Assembly (NCBI GenBank): GCA_018241405.1
Contig: JAFEDY010000036.1
Location: forward strand, 1-64,000
Length of the DNA stretch: 64,000 nucleotides
Reading direction: 5' to 3'
DNA from: Pseudomonadota bacterium
GTDB taxonomy: Bacteria > Pseudomonadota > Gammaproteobacteria > Burkholderiales > Burkholderiaceae_C
Shown here: piece after piece, positions 16,970-26,139 of the stretch
How the letters are laid out: every line of letters begins with the position of its first letter
How positions within the stretch are numbered: the first letter of the stretch is position 1
Translations under genes and position numbers: made by a program
Notes under the pieces: generated by a model
What the model saw: only the letters and a program-made list of their open reading frames with translations
What the model was told of the DNA's origin: nothing
Databases searched by the model: none

Positions 16970-18763
16970 TCACTCCAGCGGCGGCGTGGCGGCGATGACC
17001 TCATCCAGCGTGGTCAGCCCCTCGGCCGCGCGCAGGGCGCCGGCCAGGCGCAGCGGGCGCATGCCGTCCTGCACAGCCTGGCGGCGCAGCGTGTCTATGG
17101 ACGGCGACTGGTGGATCTGGCTTTTGAGCGCCTCGCTCACCGTGAGCAGCTCATAGAGCCCCATGCGGCCGCGAAAACCCGTCATGCGGCAGTCCACGCA
17201 GCCCGCGGGCTTGTAGGCGCGGTAGCCGCCGTTGATCTTCCAGGGGCGGATCATGTCGAACAGCACCTCGGGATCGGCCTGCTCGTCGGCCTGGCGGCAC
17301 TGCTTGCACAGCGTGCGCACCAGGCGCTGGGCCAGCACACCGAGCAGCGTGGCGTTGATGAGATAGGGCGGCACGCCCAGCTCCATGAGGCGCGTGACGG
17401 CGCTGGGCGCGTCGTTGGTGTGCAGCGTGCTGAAGACCAGGTGGCCGGTGAGCGCGGCCTGCACCGCCATGTCGGCCGTCTGCAGGTCGCGGATCTCGCC
17501 CACCATGATCACGTCCGGGTCCTGGCGCATGAGCGCGCGCAGCCCCTCGGCAAAGGTGAAGTCGAGCTGCGGCTGCACCTGGGTCTGGTTGAAGCTGGGC
17601 TCGATCATCTCGATCGGGTCTTCCACCGTGCTCACGTTGACCTCTTCGGTGGCCACGCGCTTGAGCGTCGAGTACAGCGTGGTGGTCTTGCCCGAGCCCG
17701 TGGGCCCGGTCACGAGGATGATGCCGTGGGGGCGCTTCACCAGCTGCTCCCAGCGCTCGGCGTCGTGCGTGGTGAAGCCCAGCGCGTCCAGGTCCTTGAC
17801 GGCGTTGTCGGGGTCGAAGATGCGCATCACCATCTTTTCGCCAAAGGCCGTGGGCAGGGTGGAAAGGCGCATCTCGACCTCGTCGCCGCGCGGGTTGCGC
17901 GTCTTGATGCGGCCGTCCTGCGGGCGGCGCTTTTCCACCACGTCCATGCGCCCGAGCAGCTTGACGCGCGCCACCATGGCGCTGAGCACGCCCATGGGCA
18001 TCTGGTAGACGGCGTGCAGCACGCCGTCGATGCGAAAACGGATCACGCCCTGCTCGCGCCGCGGCTCCAGGTGGATGTCGCTGGCGCGCTGGTCGAAGGC
18101 GTACTGCCACAGCCAGTCCACCACGCGGATCACGCCCTGGTCGTTGGCGTCGAGCTGCTTGTTGGACTTGCCCAGCTCGACGAGCTGCTCGAAGCTGCTG
18201 CCGCCCGCACCAGCGCCGGCCTTCTGCGCCGCGCGCACCGACTTGGCCAGCGCGTAGAACTCGGCCGTGTAGCGCTGTATGTCCTGCGGGTTGGCCATGA
18301 CGCGGCGCACGCCGCGCTTGGCCTGGCGCTCCACCTCAGCCACCCAGTCGTCGAGGAAGGGCTCGGCCGTGGCCACCACCACCTCCTTGGCCGTCACCTG
18401 CACCGGCAGCACCTTGTGGCGCTCGGCATAGCTGGCGCTCATGGCATCGGCCACGCGGCCCACGTCCACCTTGAGCGGGTCTATGCGCAAAAAGGCCAGG
18501 CCGCAGCGCTGCGCCACATATTCGGTGAGCAGCCCCAAGTCCAGCGGCTTGCCGTCTGCGGCGCGCTGCATGCCCACGCTGCCCAGGCGCACCAGCGGGT
18601 GCTGGCTGCTTTCGGCCTGCGAGCAGCGCGCCACGGTGCGCTGCGCCTGCTCGGCGCTGATCACGCCATCGGCGCGCAGCCAGTCCACGATGCGACGCCA
18701 CTGCAAGGGCCCCGACTGCGCAACGGGCGCGTGCAGGGTTTCGACGGGGAATGCTGTACTCAT
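16970..18763 (-). CDS. GspE/PilB family type II/IV secretion ATPase
   Basis: A 597-residue hexameric ATPase. An N-terminal T2SSE-like domain (about 40-150) precedes the motor domain with Walker A GPTGSGKTT near residue 355, the Asp box VEDPIE, Walker B DVIMVGEIRD and the His box STLHTNDA. A tetracysteine zinc loop CKQC...CVDC is present near 480-520. The ATG at 18763 (MSTAFPVE) is chosen; an ATG at 18796 that shares one base with the preceding stop is also possible. No other secretion or pilus genes lie nearby, so which machine it serves is unclear. Confidence 0.88.
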   Translation of the reverse strand: MSTAFPVETLHAPVAQSGPLQWRRIVDWLRADGVISAEQAQRTVARCSQAESSQHPLVRLGSVGMQRAADGKPLDLGLLTEYVAQRCGLAFLRIDPLKVDVGRVADAMSASYAERHKVLPVQVTAKEVVVATAEPFLDDWVAEVERQAKRGVRRVMANPQDIQRYTAEFYALAKSVRAAQKAGAGAGGSSFEQLVELGKSNKQLDANDQGVIRVVDWLWQYAFDQRASDIHLEPRREQGVIRFRIDGVLHAVYQMPMGVLSAMVARVKLLGRMDVVEKRRPQDGRIKTRNPRGDEVEMRLSTLPTAFGEKMVMRIFDPDNAVKDLDALGFTTHDAERWEQLVKRPHGIILVTGPTGSGKTTTLYSTLKRVATEEVNVSTVEDPIEMIEPSFNQTQVQPQLDFTFAEGLRALMRQDPDVIMVGEIRDLQTADMAVQAALTGHLVFSTLHTNDAPSAVTRLMELGVPPYLINATLLGVLAQRLVRTLCKQCRQADEQADPEVLFDMIRPWKINGGYRAYKPAGCVDCRMTGFRGRMGLYELLTVSEALKSQIHQSPSIDTLRRQAVQDGMRPLRLAGALRAAEGLTTLDEVIAATPPLE

Positions 18764-18795
18764 GGCGTATCGCGGGGAATGGACAGTGTGAATCA

Positions 18796-19575
18796 TCAGG
18801 CCACGGGTTTGAACACCCGCAGCCACTTCGGGGCGGGCAGGCCCCAGCGCTCCTGCACGGCTTCGGCCCTGGCCAGCAGCTCGGCGCGTTTCGGGCGCGA
18901 CGGCGTGCGCTGGGCCAGCACCACGGTGTTGCCTTCGCGCGTGGGTTTGAAGGCCCATAGGGCATCCTCGCCGAAGGCCGAGGCCAGCTGCTCGACGCTG
19001 CGGTCGTAGCTCGATGCGCGGCCGAACAGGTTGACGGTGAGACAGCCGTCTTCGGTCAGCAGCGCGCGGCAGTCGGCATAGAACTCGGCACTGTCGAGCA
19101 CGGGCGCCGCTGCCTGGTGGTCGTACAGATCCACCGCCAGAGCGTCCACGGTGCCACGCCATTCGGGCTTCTTGATTTCCTCGGCCGCGTCGGCCAGCAC
19201 CACGCGCTGCATGGGGCCGTCGTGCGGCAGCTTGAACCAGGCGCGGCACACGGCCTCGACGCGCGGGTTCAGCTCGACCACGGTGCAGCACATGCGCAGC
19301 TTCTTGCGGCAGAACTTGGTGATGGCTCCCGCACCCAGCCCCAGCTGCATCGCGTGGCGCTTGGCGACGCTCTGAGGGGACACGAACAGCAGCCAGGCCA
19401 TCATGCGCTGCACATATTCAAGCTCCAGGTCAAAGGGCGCGTCAATGCGCATCGAGCCCTGTATCCACGGCGTGCCCAGGTGCAGGTGGCGCACCTCGCC
19501 ATCGTCGGAGACGCTGACTTCGGGCAGTTCGGCGCTAGCGGTCTTCTTGCGGGCCAAGGTTTTATACCAATCCAA
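18796..19575 (-). CDS. spermidine synthase-like SAM-dependent protein
   Basis: A 259-residue protein with the spermidine-synthase/methyltransferase fold: QLGLGAGAITKF near residue 76, CTVVELNPRVEAVC near 97 and an acidic segment VDALAVDLYD near 143. The usual polyamine-binding residues are not obvious, so true spermidine synthase activity is doubtful. It appears to start with TTG at 19575, inside the 3' end of the glycosylase gene (14-base overlap); no in-frame ATG exists near the family N-terminus. Translation is probably coupled to its neighbour. Confidence 0.75.
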   Translation of the reverse strand: MDWYKTLARKKTASAELPEVSVSDDGEVRHLHLGTPWIQGSMRIDAPFDLELEYVQRMMAWLLFVSPQSVAKRHAMQLGLGAGAITKFCRKKLRMCCTVVELNPRVEAVCRAWFKLPHDGPMQRVVLADAAEEIKKPEWRGTVDALAVDLYDHQAAAPVLDSAEFYADCRALLTEDGCLTVNLFGRASSYDRSVEQLASAFGEDALWAFKPTREGNTVVLAQRTPSRPKRAELLARAEAVQERWGLPAPKWLRVFKPVA

Positions 19576-20098
19576 AAGTGGCCAGGGCTTCGCCCCAGGC
19601 GTTCAATTTGTTCTCAAAGCTCCACGACGCATTCGCCGGGCTGGTCGATGGCAGGCGCAGCGACACGATGCCTGCCTGCGCATCCAGCCCCATGCTGCTG
19701 CGCACGGCCCTGGCGTGGCGGAAGCTCTCCCCGCCATTGTGGGCGATGGCGGCCAGGCCCGGCGCCCGAAAAAGCAGGCCGGCGAAGTCGTTGATCTGCG
19801 CATTGCGGATGCTGGTGTCCAGGCTCCCCTCGCGCTCGCAGGCGGCATACACGTCCCACAGGCCCAGGCCGCGCGCCAGCAGCCAGTCGCAGCGCGCCGC
19901 GTACTCATCGCTTCCGGGCAGCGCATGCCGCGGCCACAGCGCCGCGAGGATGGGCCAGAAATGATTCCGCGCATGGCCGTAATACTGCTGCGCCGTCAGC
20001 GAGGCCCGGCCGGGAAAACTGCCCAACACCAGCACGCGCGTGCCAGTCCCGACCATGGGCGGCAGGCCGAAATGACGTGCAGCGGGCGGCCCGGTCAA
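19562..20098 (-). CDS. DNA-deoxyinosine glycosylase (uracil-DNA glycosylase superfamily)
   Basis: A 178-residue protein resembling hypoxanthine-DNA glycosylases: RVLVLGSFPGRASL, then QQYYGHARNHFWPIL near residue 45, and IAHNGGESFRHAR near 115. Such enzymes excise deaminated bases in base-excision repair. The conserved block GLPPMVG lies before the first clear domain motif, so the start must be upstream of its ATG; the only fitting codon is TTG at 20098, which forms a TTGA junction with the tatD stop. The 3' end overlaps the spermidine-synthase-like gene. Confidence 0.82.
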   Translation of the reverse strand: MTGPPAARHFGLPPMVGTGTRVLVLGSFPGRASLTAQQYYGHARNHFWPILAALWPRHALPGSDEYAARCDWLLARGLGLWDVYAACEREGSLDTSIRNAQINDFAGLLFRAPGLAAIAHNGGESFRHARAVRSSMGLDAQAGIVSLRLPSTSPANASWSFENKLNAWGEALATFGLV

Positions 20099-20940
20099 GG
20101 CAGCAACCTCGCGAGCCGCGGCAGCGCCGCACAGGCGTTGGCGCGCGTGGCGTGGGCCAGATCGGAACGGGAGATGCCGCGCAGGCCGGCCACCACGGCG
20201 GCGATGCGCGGTAGCTCGGCCGGGCTGTTGCGTGCGGGCGGCTGGCCCGCGGCGCGCTCGGCGGCCGTCACATAAAGCCAGTGCGGGGGAATGTCGGGCG
20301 CGTCGGTCTCCAGCACCAGGGCGCCTGGCGGCAGTTCGGCCGCCAGGCGGCGCAGCTGCAGCGCGCGCTCGTAGGTCACGGCGCCGCCAAAACCCAGCTT
20401 GAAGCCCAGGGCGATGAAGGCCTGCGCCTGCTGCAGGCTGCCGTTGAAGGCGTGCGCTATGCCGCCACACACGGGCAGATCGCGCAGACCCTTGAGCAGC
20501 CGGTCGGCCGAGCGGCGCACATGCAGGATCACCGGCAGATCGAAGCGGCGCGCCAGCTGCAACTGGGCGCGATAGAAGCGCTCCTGGCGCGCGGCATCGA
20601 GGCCGGGTACGAAGAAGTCCAGCCCGATCTCGCCGATCGCCACCAGGCGCGGATCATCCAGGTATTGCGCGACTGCATCTTCCAGCGCGTGCAGGTCACC
20701 GTCGCCCGCCTGGGGGGTGTAGAGCGGGTGTATGCCCAGCGCATAGCTGTCGCCATGGCGGTGGGCCATGGCGCGCACGGCGTGCAGGTTGGCAAGTTCC
20801 ACGGCCGGCAGCACACAGTGCGATACGCCGACAGCTGCGGCCCGCGCGCGCTCGGCGTCGGCATAGCCTGTGCCGCCATGAACCGCGAACTCGTCGAGGT
20901 GGCAATGGGTGTCGATCCAGGCGTCCATGCGCCGGATCAT
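20095..20940 (-). CDS. TatD family metal-dependent hydrolase
   Basis: A 281-residue TIM-barrel deoxyribonuclease/hydrolase. Metal ligands are visible: DTHCHLD near residue 10, GEIGLDFF near 100, LHVRRS near 138, HAFNGS near 162 and ETDAPD near 210. TatD enzymes act as 3'-5' exonucleases on damaged DNA, which fits the DNA-glycosylase gene that follows with a 4-base overlap. The start is ATG 20940 or 20928; neither has a strong ribosome site. Confidence 0.9.
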   Translation of the reverse strand: MIRRMDAWIDTHCHLDEFAVHGGTGYADAERARAAAVGVSHCVLPAVELANLHAVRAMAHRHGDSYALGIHPLYTPQAGDGDLHALEDAVAQYLDDPRLVAIGEIGLDFFVPGLDAARQERFYRAQLQLARRFDLPVILHVRRSADRLLKGLRDLPVCGGIAHAFNGSLQQAQAFIALGFKLGFGGAVTYERALQLRRLAAELPPGALVLETDAPDIPPHWLYVTAAERAAGQPPARNSPAELPRIAAVVAGLRGISRSDLAHATRANACAALPRLARLLP

Positions 20941-20958
20941 GCCACCGCGCAGCGCGCC

Positions 20959-21156
20959 CTATTCGGGCTTGCGCATGGGGCAGGTATTCAGGCCCAAGAG
21001 CGAATACGCCGGGCAGCCGCCCACCAGCCCGGTGAGCAGCGGCACCACCCCAATCCAGCCCCACCAGCCCACCGTACCCGTGGCGGCCAACGCGACCAGC
21101 ACCAGGCCAACAACGATGCGCAGCCCGCGGTCCAGGCCTCCGACATTGTGTTTCAT
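20959..21156 (-). CDS. DUF2892 (YgaP-type transmembrane) domain protein
   Basis: A 65-residue small membrane protein with two hydrophobic helices: LRIVVGLVLVALAATGTVGW, then a second, followed by CPAYSLLGLNTC. This is the DUF2892 fold, which in E. coli YgaP is fused to a rhodanese domain; here it stands alone. Both cysteine-containing turns are typical. An AGGAGG site precedes the ATG. It is the second gene after an ArsR-family regulator, a pairing like ygaV-ygaP, so a part in sulfur or persulfide handling is a fair inference. Confidence 0.85.
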   Translation of the reverse strand: MKHNVGGLDRGLRIVVGLVLVALAATGTVGWWGWIGVVPLLTGLVGGCPAYSLLGLNTCPMRKPE

Positions 21157-21179
21157 GACAGTCCTCCTCGTTGAAAAAA

Positions 21180-21488
21180 CTAACCGCAGTAAATGGCCTT
21201 GAGCGCGGCCACGAGCTTTTGCGCCGCCGGGTCGGCGATGCGGTAGTACAGGGTCTGGGCATCGCGCCGGAAGGTCACCAGGCCTTCCTCGCGCATGCGC
21301 GCCAGATGCTGCGACAGTGCCGACTGGCTCAGGTCCAGTTGTTCAAGCAGCTGGCCGACCGACGCCTCGCCCTGGTCTATGAGCAGGCACAACACGAGCA
21401 GGCGCTGCTCATTGCCCACGGTGCGCAGCAGGGCCGCAGCCCGGGCCGTGCATTGCTGCATGAACTCCCGGTCGGCGGCATTGGCCAC
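21180..21488 (-). CDS. ArsR-family regulator, persulfide-sensor (BigR/YgaV) type
   Basis: A 102-residue winged-helix repressor: NEQRLLVLCLLIDQGEASVG, then LDLSQSALSQHLARMREEGL, and RDAQTLYYRIADPA. Cys34 in helix 2 and Cys101 near the C-terminus are placed like the redox pair of BigR and SqrR, which form a tetrasulfide bridge with persulfides; Cys13 is extra. The arsenic-binding ELCVCDL motif of ArsR is absent. It starts with GTG at 21488, supported by AAGGAG six bases upstream; the ATG nine codons later lacks a site. Its promoter carries an inverted repeat, suggesting autorepression. Confidence 0.85.
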   Translation of the reverse strand: MANAADREFMQQCTARAAALLRTVGNEQRLLVLCLLIDQGEASVGQLLEQLDLSQSALSQHLARMREEGLVTFRRDAQTLYYRIADPAAQKLVAALKAIYCG

Positions 21489-21528
21489 GATGCGCTCCTT
21501 GTGTGGAATATTTAATTTAACGCTTGCT

Positions 21529-21557
21529 AATTTAGTGAAAACTAATGAACATGTCAA
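21529..21557 (-). promoter_or_regulatory. sigma-70 promoter of the ArsR-family gene with overlapping operator
   Basis: Read leftward, TTGACA (21557-21552), a 17-base spacer and TAAATT (21534-21529) form a near-consensus promoter 40 bases before the GTG start. The perfect dyad TTAGT-gaaa-ACTAA (21532-21545) overlaps the -10 box and spacer, the expected place for an ArsR-type repressor. The promoter is a strong match; operator function is inferred. Confidence 0.75.
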
Positions 21558-21604
21558 GGCGGGCGCGCCGGCGCCTTTTTTCTTCACCATTTCAGGAGCT
21601 CACC

Positions 21605-21973
21605 ATGTCCTCTTCCGTCAACTACAAGGCACTCACGCGCGAAATCTCCAGCAATGTGAGCCAGCTGCGCACCAGCCAGCCGGAGGTGATGCAGGGCTTC
21701 AATGCCCTGGGCAAGGCGGCGCTCGCCCCCGGCGCCATCGACGCCAAGACCAAGGAGCTGATCGCCCTGGGCATTGGCGTGGCCGCACGCTGCGACGGCT
21801 GCATCGGTTTTCACACCCAGGCCCTGGCGCGCCTGGGCGCGACACGCGCCGAGGTGCACGAGGCACTGGCGATCGCCGTCTACATGGGCGGCGGTCCGGC
21901 GCTGATGTATGCGGCGAATGCGGTCGCCGCCTTTGACGAATGCGCACCCGAGCAGGTGCCTGCCGGCGCCTGA
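21605..21973 (+). CDS. carboxymuconolactone decarboxylase / AhpD-like protein
   Basis: A 122-residue all-helical protein with the redox motif RCDGCIGFHTQA (CxxCxxxH) near residue 60, as in AhpD-like peroxidases. In that family the cysteine pair reduces peroxides or partner proteins; decarboxylase members lack it. An AGGAGCTCACC site fixes the ATG at 21605. It is divergent from the ArsR-family regulator and shares its AT-rich control region, so it is a likely target responding to the same oxidative or sulfur signal. Confidence 0.88.
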   Translation: MSSSVNYKALTREISSNVSQLRTSQPEVMQGFNALGKAALAPGAIDAKTKELIALGIGVAARCDGCIGFHTQALARLGATRAEVHEALAIAVYMGGGPALMYAANAVAAFDECAPEQVPAGA

Positions 21974-22090
21974 ACCCATCCAATACGCCATACGCGCCGC
22001 CCGTGACCAGAGCGCGCGGGCCGATGCGCGCAAGCGCTTTCCGTGCTACCGTGGGCGCCTTGCCGCTCCATGTTCCACGGAGGTGCCCGC

Positions 22091-22993
22091 ATGCCCCGGC
22101 CCGTGCGCTACAGCCCTTCCCGCAGCGACCGGGCCCGTCTGCCCGGGCCGCCCGCTGCGCCTGGCATCACGCCGCCCCCGCCCTCCCCAGATAGGCCGCG
22201 GCGGCGCCTGCGCCCGCCCTCGGCGCAGCAGCTGCAATGGGCCGCCATGGCCATGCTGGCGCTGCTGCTGGCCGCGCTCTGGCGGGCACAACCCGTACCC
22301 GCGCCGCGCATCACGCAAAAGGCCATCGACGCGGCCGTACTGCACACGCTGGAGACACAGAGCCTGCCCTCGGCCGCTGCGCGCGCGGCCGAGGCGGTGG
22401 CACCCTCGGTGGTGCGTGTGATGGGCTACGCGCGCACCAGGAAGGGCACCGAGGTGGAGCGCAGCGTGGGCACGGGCGTGGTCATCGTGGACAAGGGCGT
22501 CATCCTCACCAACCTGCATGTGGTGCGCGGCGCCGAACGCGTCAGCGTGACCTTTGCCGACGGTACCGAGTCAGGCGCCAGCGTCACCGGCGCCCAGCCC
22601 GAGAACGATCTGGCCGTGCTGCAGGCGCACAAGCTGCCCGACGACCTGCAGGCTGCGCCACTGCGCTCCACGCAGAACCTGCGCGCGGGCGATGGCGTGG
22701 TGGTCATCGGCTTTCCGTTCGGCATCGGGCCCTCGGCGTCGGCGGGCGTGGTCTCGGGCCTGGAGCGCACCTTCGAGTCGCCCGAGGGCGGGCAGGAGCT
22801 CTCCAACCTGATCCAGTTCGACGCCGCGGCCAACCCAGGCAACTCGGGCGGGCCGCTGGTCACGCTGGACGGCGAGGTGGTGGGCATCGTCACCGCCATC
22901 CTCAACCCCACGCCGGCGCGCACCTTCATCGGCATTGGCTTTGCCGTGCCCATAGAGAACGCGGCCCAGGCCGCCGGCATGTCGCCGTTCTGA
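22091..22993 (+). CDS. membrane-anchored S1C (HtrA-like) serine protease without PDZ
   Basis: A 300-residue trypsin-like protease. A cytoplasmic proline/arginine-rich tail (1-45) is followed by one membrane helix (about 48-65) and a periplasmic protease domain. The catalytic triad is visible: His143 (LTNLHVV), Asp173 (ENDLAVL) and Ser252 (NPGNSGGPL). The PDZ domains of DegP/DegS are missing; the protein ends right after the protease fold. GGAGGTG precedes ATG 22091. It leads a set with MoxR, DUF58 and a vWA protein, so it may take part in envelope quality control with them. Confidence 0.88.
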   Translation: MPRPVRYSPSRSDRARLPGPPAAPGITPPPPSPDRPRRRLRPPSAQQLQWAAMAMLALLLAALWRAQPVPAPRITQKAIDAAVLHTLETQSLPSAAARAAEAVAPSVVRVMGYARTRKGTEVERSVGTGVVIVDKGVILTNLHVVRGAERVSVTFADGTESGASVTGAQPENDLAVLQAHKLPDDLQAAPLRSTQNLRAGDGVVVIGFPFGIGPSASAGVVSGLERTFESPEGGQELSNLIQFDAAANPGNSGGPLVTLDGEVVGIVTAILNPTPARTFIGIGFAVPIENAAQAAGMSPF

Positions 22994-23016
22994 CCCACCC
23001 GCCCAGGAGAGCCCGC

Positions 23017-24031
<1,015 letters not shown>

Positions 24032-24039
<8 letters not shown>

Positions 24040-25015
24040 TACCGCCCGCCCCGCCGCCCAGGCCGCCCCCGGCGCGCCCGCCGCGGCCGAGCGCCTGCTG
24101 CAGCGCCTGGAGTGGAAGGTGATACGCCCGCTGGACGGCCTGCTGCAGGGCGCCTCACGCACTCTCTTGCGCGGCTGTGGCATCGACCTGGCCGACCTGC
24201 GCGAATACCAGCCGCACGACGATGTGCGCCATATCGACTGGAACGTCACGGCGCGCCTGGCCACACCCCATGTGCGCGTCTACACCGAGGACCGCGACAT
24301 GACGGCCTGGTTCCTGCTGGACCTGAGCCCCTCGGTGGACTTCGGCGCGCCGGGCCAGGCCAAGCGCGACCTGGCTGCGGGCTTCGTCGGCGTGCTGGCC
24401 CGCCTGCTGCAGCGCCACGGCAACCGCGTGGGTGCCGTGCTGCACGACGGCAGCGCCGCCATGGGCCAGGTGCTGCCCGCGCGCGGCGGGCGCCGCCAGG
24501 TGCTGCAGCTGCTGCATGCGCTGATACACAACGCCCCACCGCCAAGCTTTGCCGCGCCCCCTGGCGTCACCGACCTGCGTCGCCTGCTGGCCGGCGCCCA
24601 GGGCCTGCTGCGCCGGCGCTCGGCGGTGTTCGTGGTGTCCGACTTTCTCAGCACCCCGGGCTGGGACAAGCCCCTGGCGCGCCTGGCGCGGCGCCACGAC
24701 GTGGTGGCCGTGCGCCTGCTCGACCCGCTGGAGCTGACCCTGCCCGACATGGGCCTGCTGCTCTTGCGCGACCCCGAGACCGGCGAGCAGCTGCAGGTGG
24801 ACACGCACGCGCGCGGCTTTCGCCACCGCTTCGCGCGCCTGGCCGCACAGCGCGAGGCCGAGCTGCGCGAGAGCCTCTCGCGCGCCGGCGTGGACACGCT
24901 GGAACTGTCCACCGACGACGACCTGCTCGCCGCACTGCTGCGCTTCATGGAGCTGCGCGGGCACCATCCGCGGACAGCCGCCACCCAGCCGGCCCTGGCG
25001 GCCCGCCGCGGCTGA
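24032..25015 (+). CDS. DUF58 domain-containing protein
   Basis: A 327-residue cytoplasmic protein. The DUF58 core signature is seen as DLREYQPHDDVRHIDWNVTA near residue 60, followed by a vWA-like region starting at FLLDLSPSVDFG near 97, where the MIDAS serine pattern is kept (DLSPS). It lacks the N-terminal membrane pair found in many homologues. It lies between MoxR (8-base overlap) and the BatA-like gene. DUF58 proteins are regular partners of MoxR ATPases; the exact function is unknown. Confidence 0.9.
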
Positions 25016-25048
25016 CCTCCGCAAGATCAGGACACAAAGGAGCCGACC

Positions 25049-26095
25049 ATGGTGTTTCTCTGGCCCTCCCTGCTGTGGCTGCTGCTGCTCCTGCCGCTCT
25101 TGGTGCTGCTCTACCTGTGGCTGCTGCACCGGCGCAAGGCGACGGCCCTGCCCTACCCGGCCCTGGCCCTGGTACGCCAGGCCATGGGCGCTGGCCACGT
25201 CTGGCGCCGCCATGTGCCGCCCTTGCTGTTCCTGCTCGGCCTGGCGGCGCTGCTGCTGGCCGCGGCGCGCCCCCTGGCCGTGCTCAGGCTGCCGTCCGAG
25301 CAGCAGACCATCATCCTGGTCATGGATGTGTCGGGCAGCATGCGCGCCACCGACGTGCTGCCCGACCGCCTGACGGCCGCACAGAACGCCGCCAAGGCCT
25401 TTATCAAGGAGCTGCCGCGCCATGTGCGCGTGGGTGTGGTGGCCTTCGCCGGCACCGCCCAGCTGGCCCAGCTGCCCACGCAAAGCCACGAGGACCTGAT
25501 CAAGGCCATAGACAGCTTCCAGCTGCAGCGCGGCACGGCCACGGGCAACGGCATCATGGTGGCGCTGGCCACGCTGTTCCCCGATGCCGGCATAGACATC
25601 GCCGCCCTGGGCGGGCGCCAGGCCATGCGCGTGCAGCCCATCGACGAGATCAGCCGCCCAGACCCGGCCAAGCCCACCTTCACGCCCGTGGCCCCGGGCT
25701 CGTACCGCTCGGCCGCCGTCATCATGCTCACTGACGGCCAGCGCACCACGGGCGTGGACCCGCTAGAGGCCGCCCAATGGGCCGCCGACCGGGGCGTGCG
25801 CGTGTACACCGTGGGCGTGGGCACGGTGGCGGGCGAGCTCATAGGCTTCGAGGGCTGGTCCATGCGCGTGCGCCTGGACGAGGACACCCTCAAGGCCGTG
25901 GCCCTGCGCACCAACGCCGAATACTTTCACGCCGCCACGGCGCAGGATCTGCACAAGGTCTACGAGACGCTGAGTTCGCGGTTGACGGTGGAGACGAAGG
26001 AGACCGAGGTGTCGGCGCTGCTGGCCCTCTTGGGGGCCTTGCTGGTGCTGGTAGCAGCGGGGGTGTCGGTGTGGTGGTTTGGCAGGGTTTTATGA
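25049..26095 (+). CDS. BatA-like von Willebrand factor A membrane protein
   Basis: A 348-residue protein with two N-terminal membrane helices (about 3-27 and 57-76), a periplasmic vWA domain and a C-terminal helix (about 320-342). The metal-site (MIDAS) motif DVSGSM is at 93-98, with T and D ligands later (MLTDGQRTTG). AAAGGAG precedes the ATG. It closes the MoxR operon. A second vWA protein (BatB) and the BatD/E proteins of classic bat operons are absent. Confidence 0.92.
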   Translation: MVFLWPSLLWLLLLLPLLVLLYLWLLHRRKATALPYPALALVRQAMGAGHVWRRHVPPLLFLLGLAALLLAAARPLAVLRLPSEQQTIILVMDVSGSMRATDVLPDRLTAAQNAAKAFIKELPRHVRVGVVAFAGTAQLAQLPTQSHEDLIKAIDSFQLQRGTATGNGIMVALATLFPDAGIDIAALGGRQAMRVQPIDEISRPDPAKPTFTPVAPGSYRSAAVIMLTDGQRTTGVDPLEAAQWAADRGVRVYTVGVGTVAGELIGFEGWSMRVRLDEDTLKAVALRTNAEYFHAATAQDLHKVYETLSSRLTVETKETEVSALLALLGALLVLVAAGVSVWWFGRVL

Positions 26096-26139
26096 GGTTT
26101 TCTGGCTCTATCGCCTGCAGATAAAGCGTGGGCAGCTCT

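Noticed and set aside
16853..19009. A 718-codon open frame antisense to the GspE-like gene
   Set aside because: Shadow of the ATPase and spermidine-synthase-like genes; no signal or domain.
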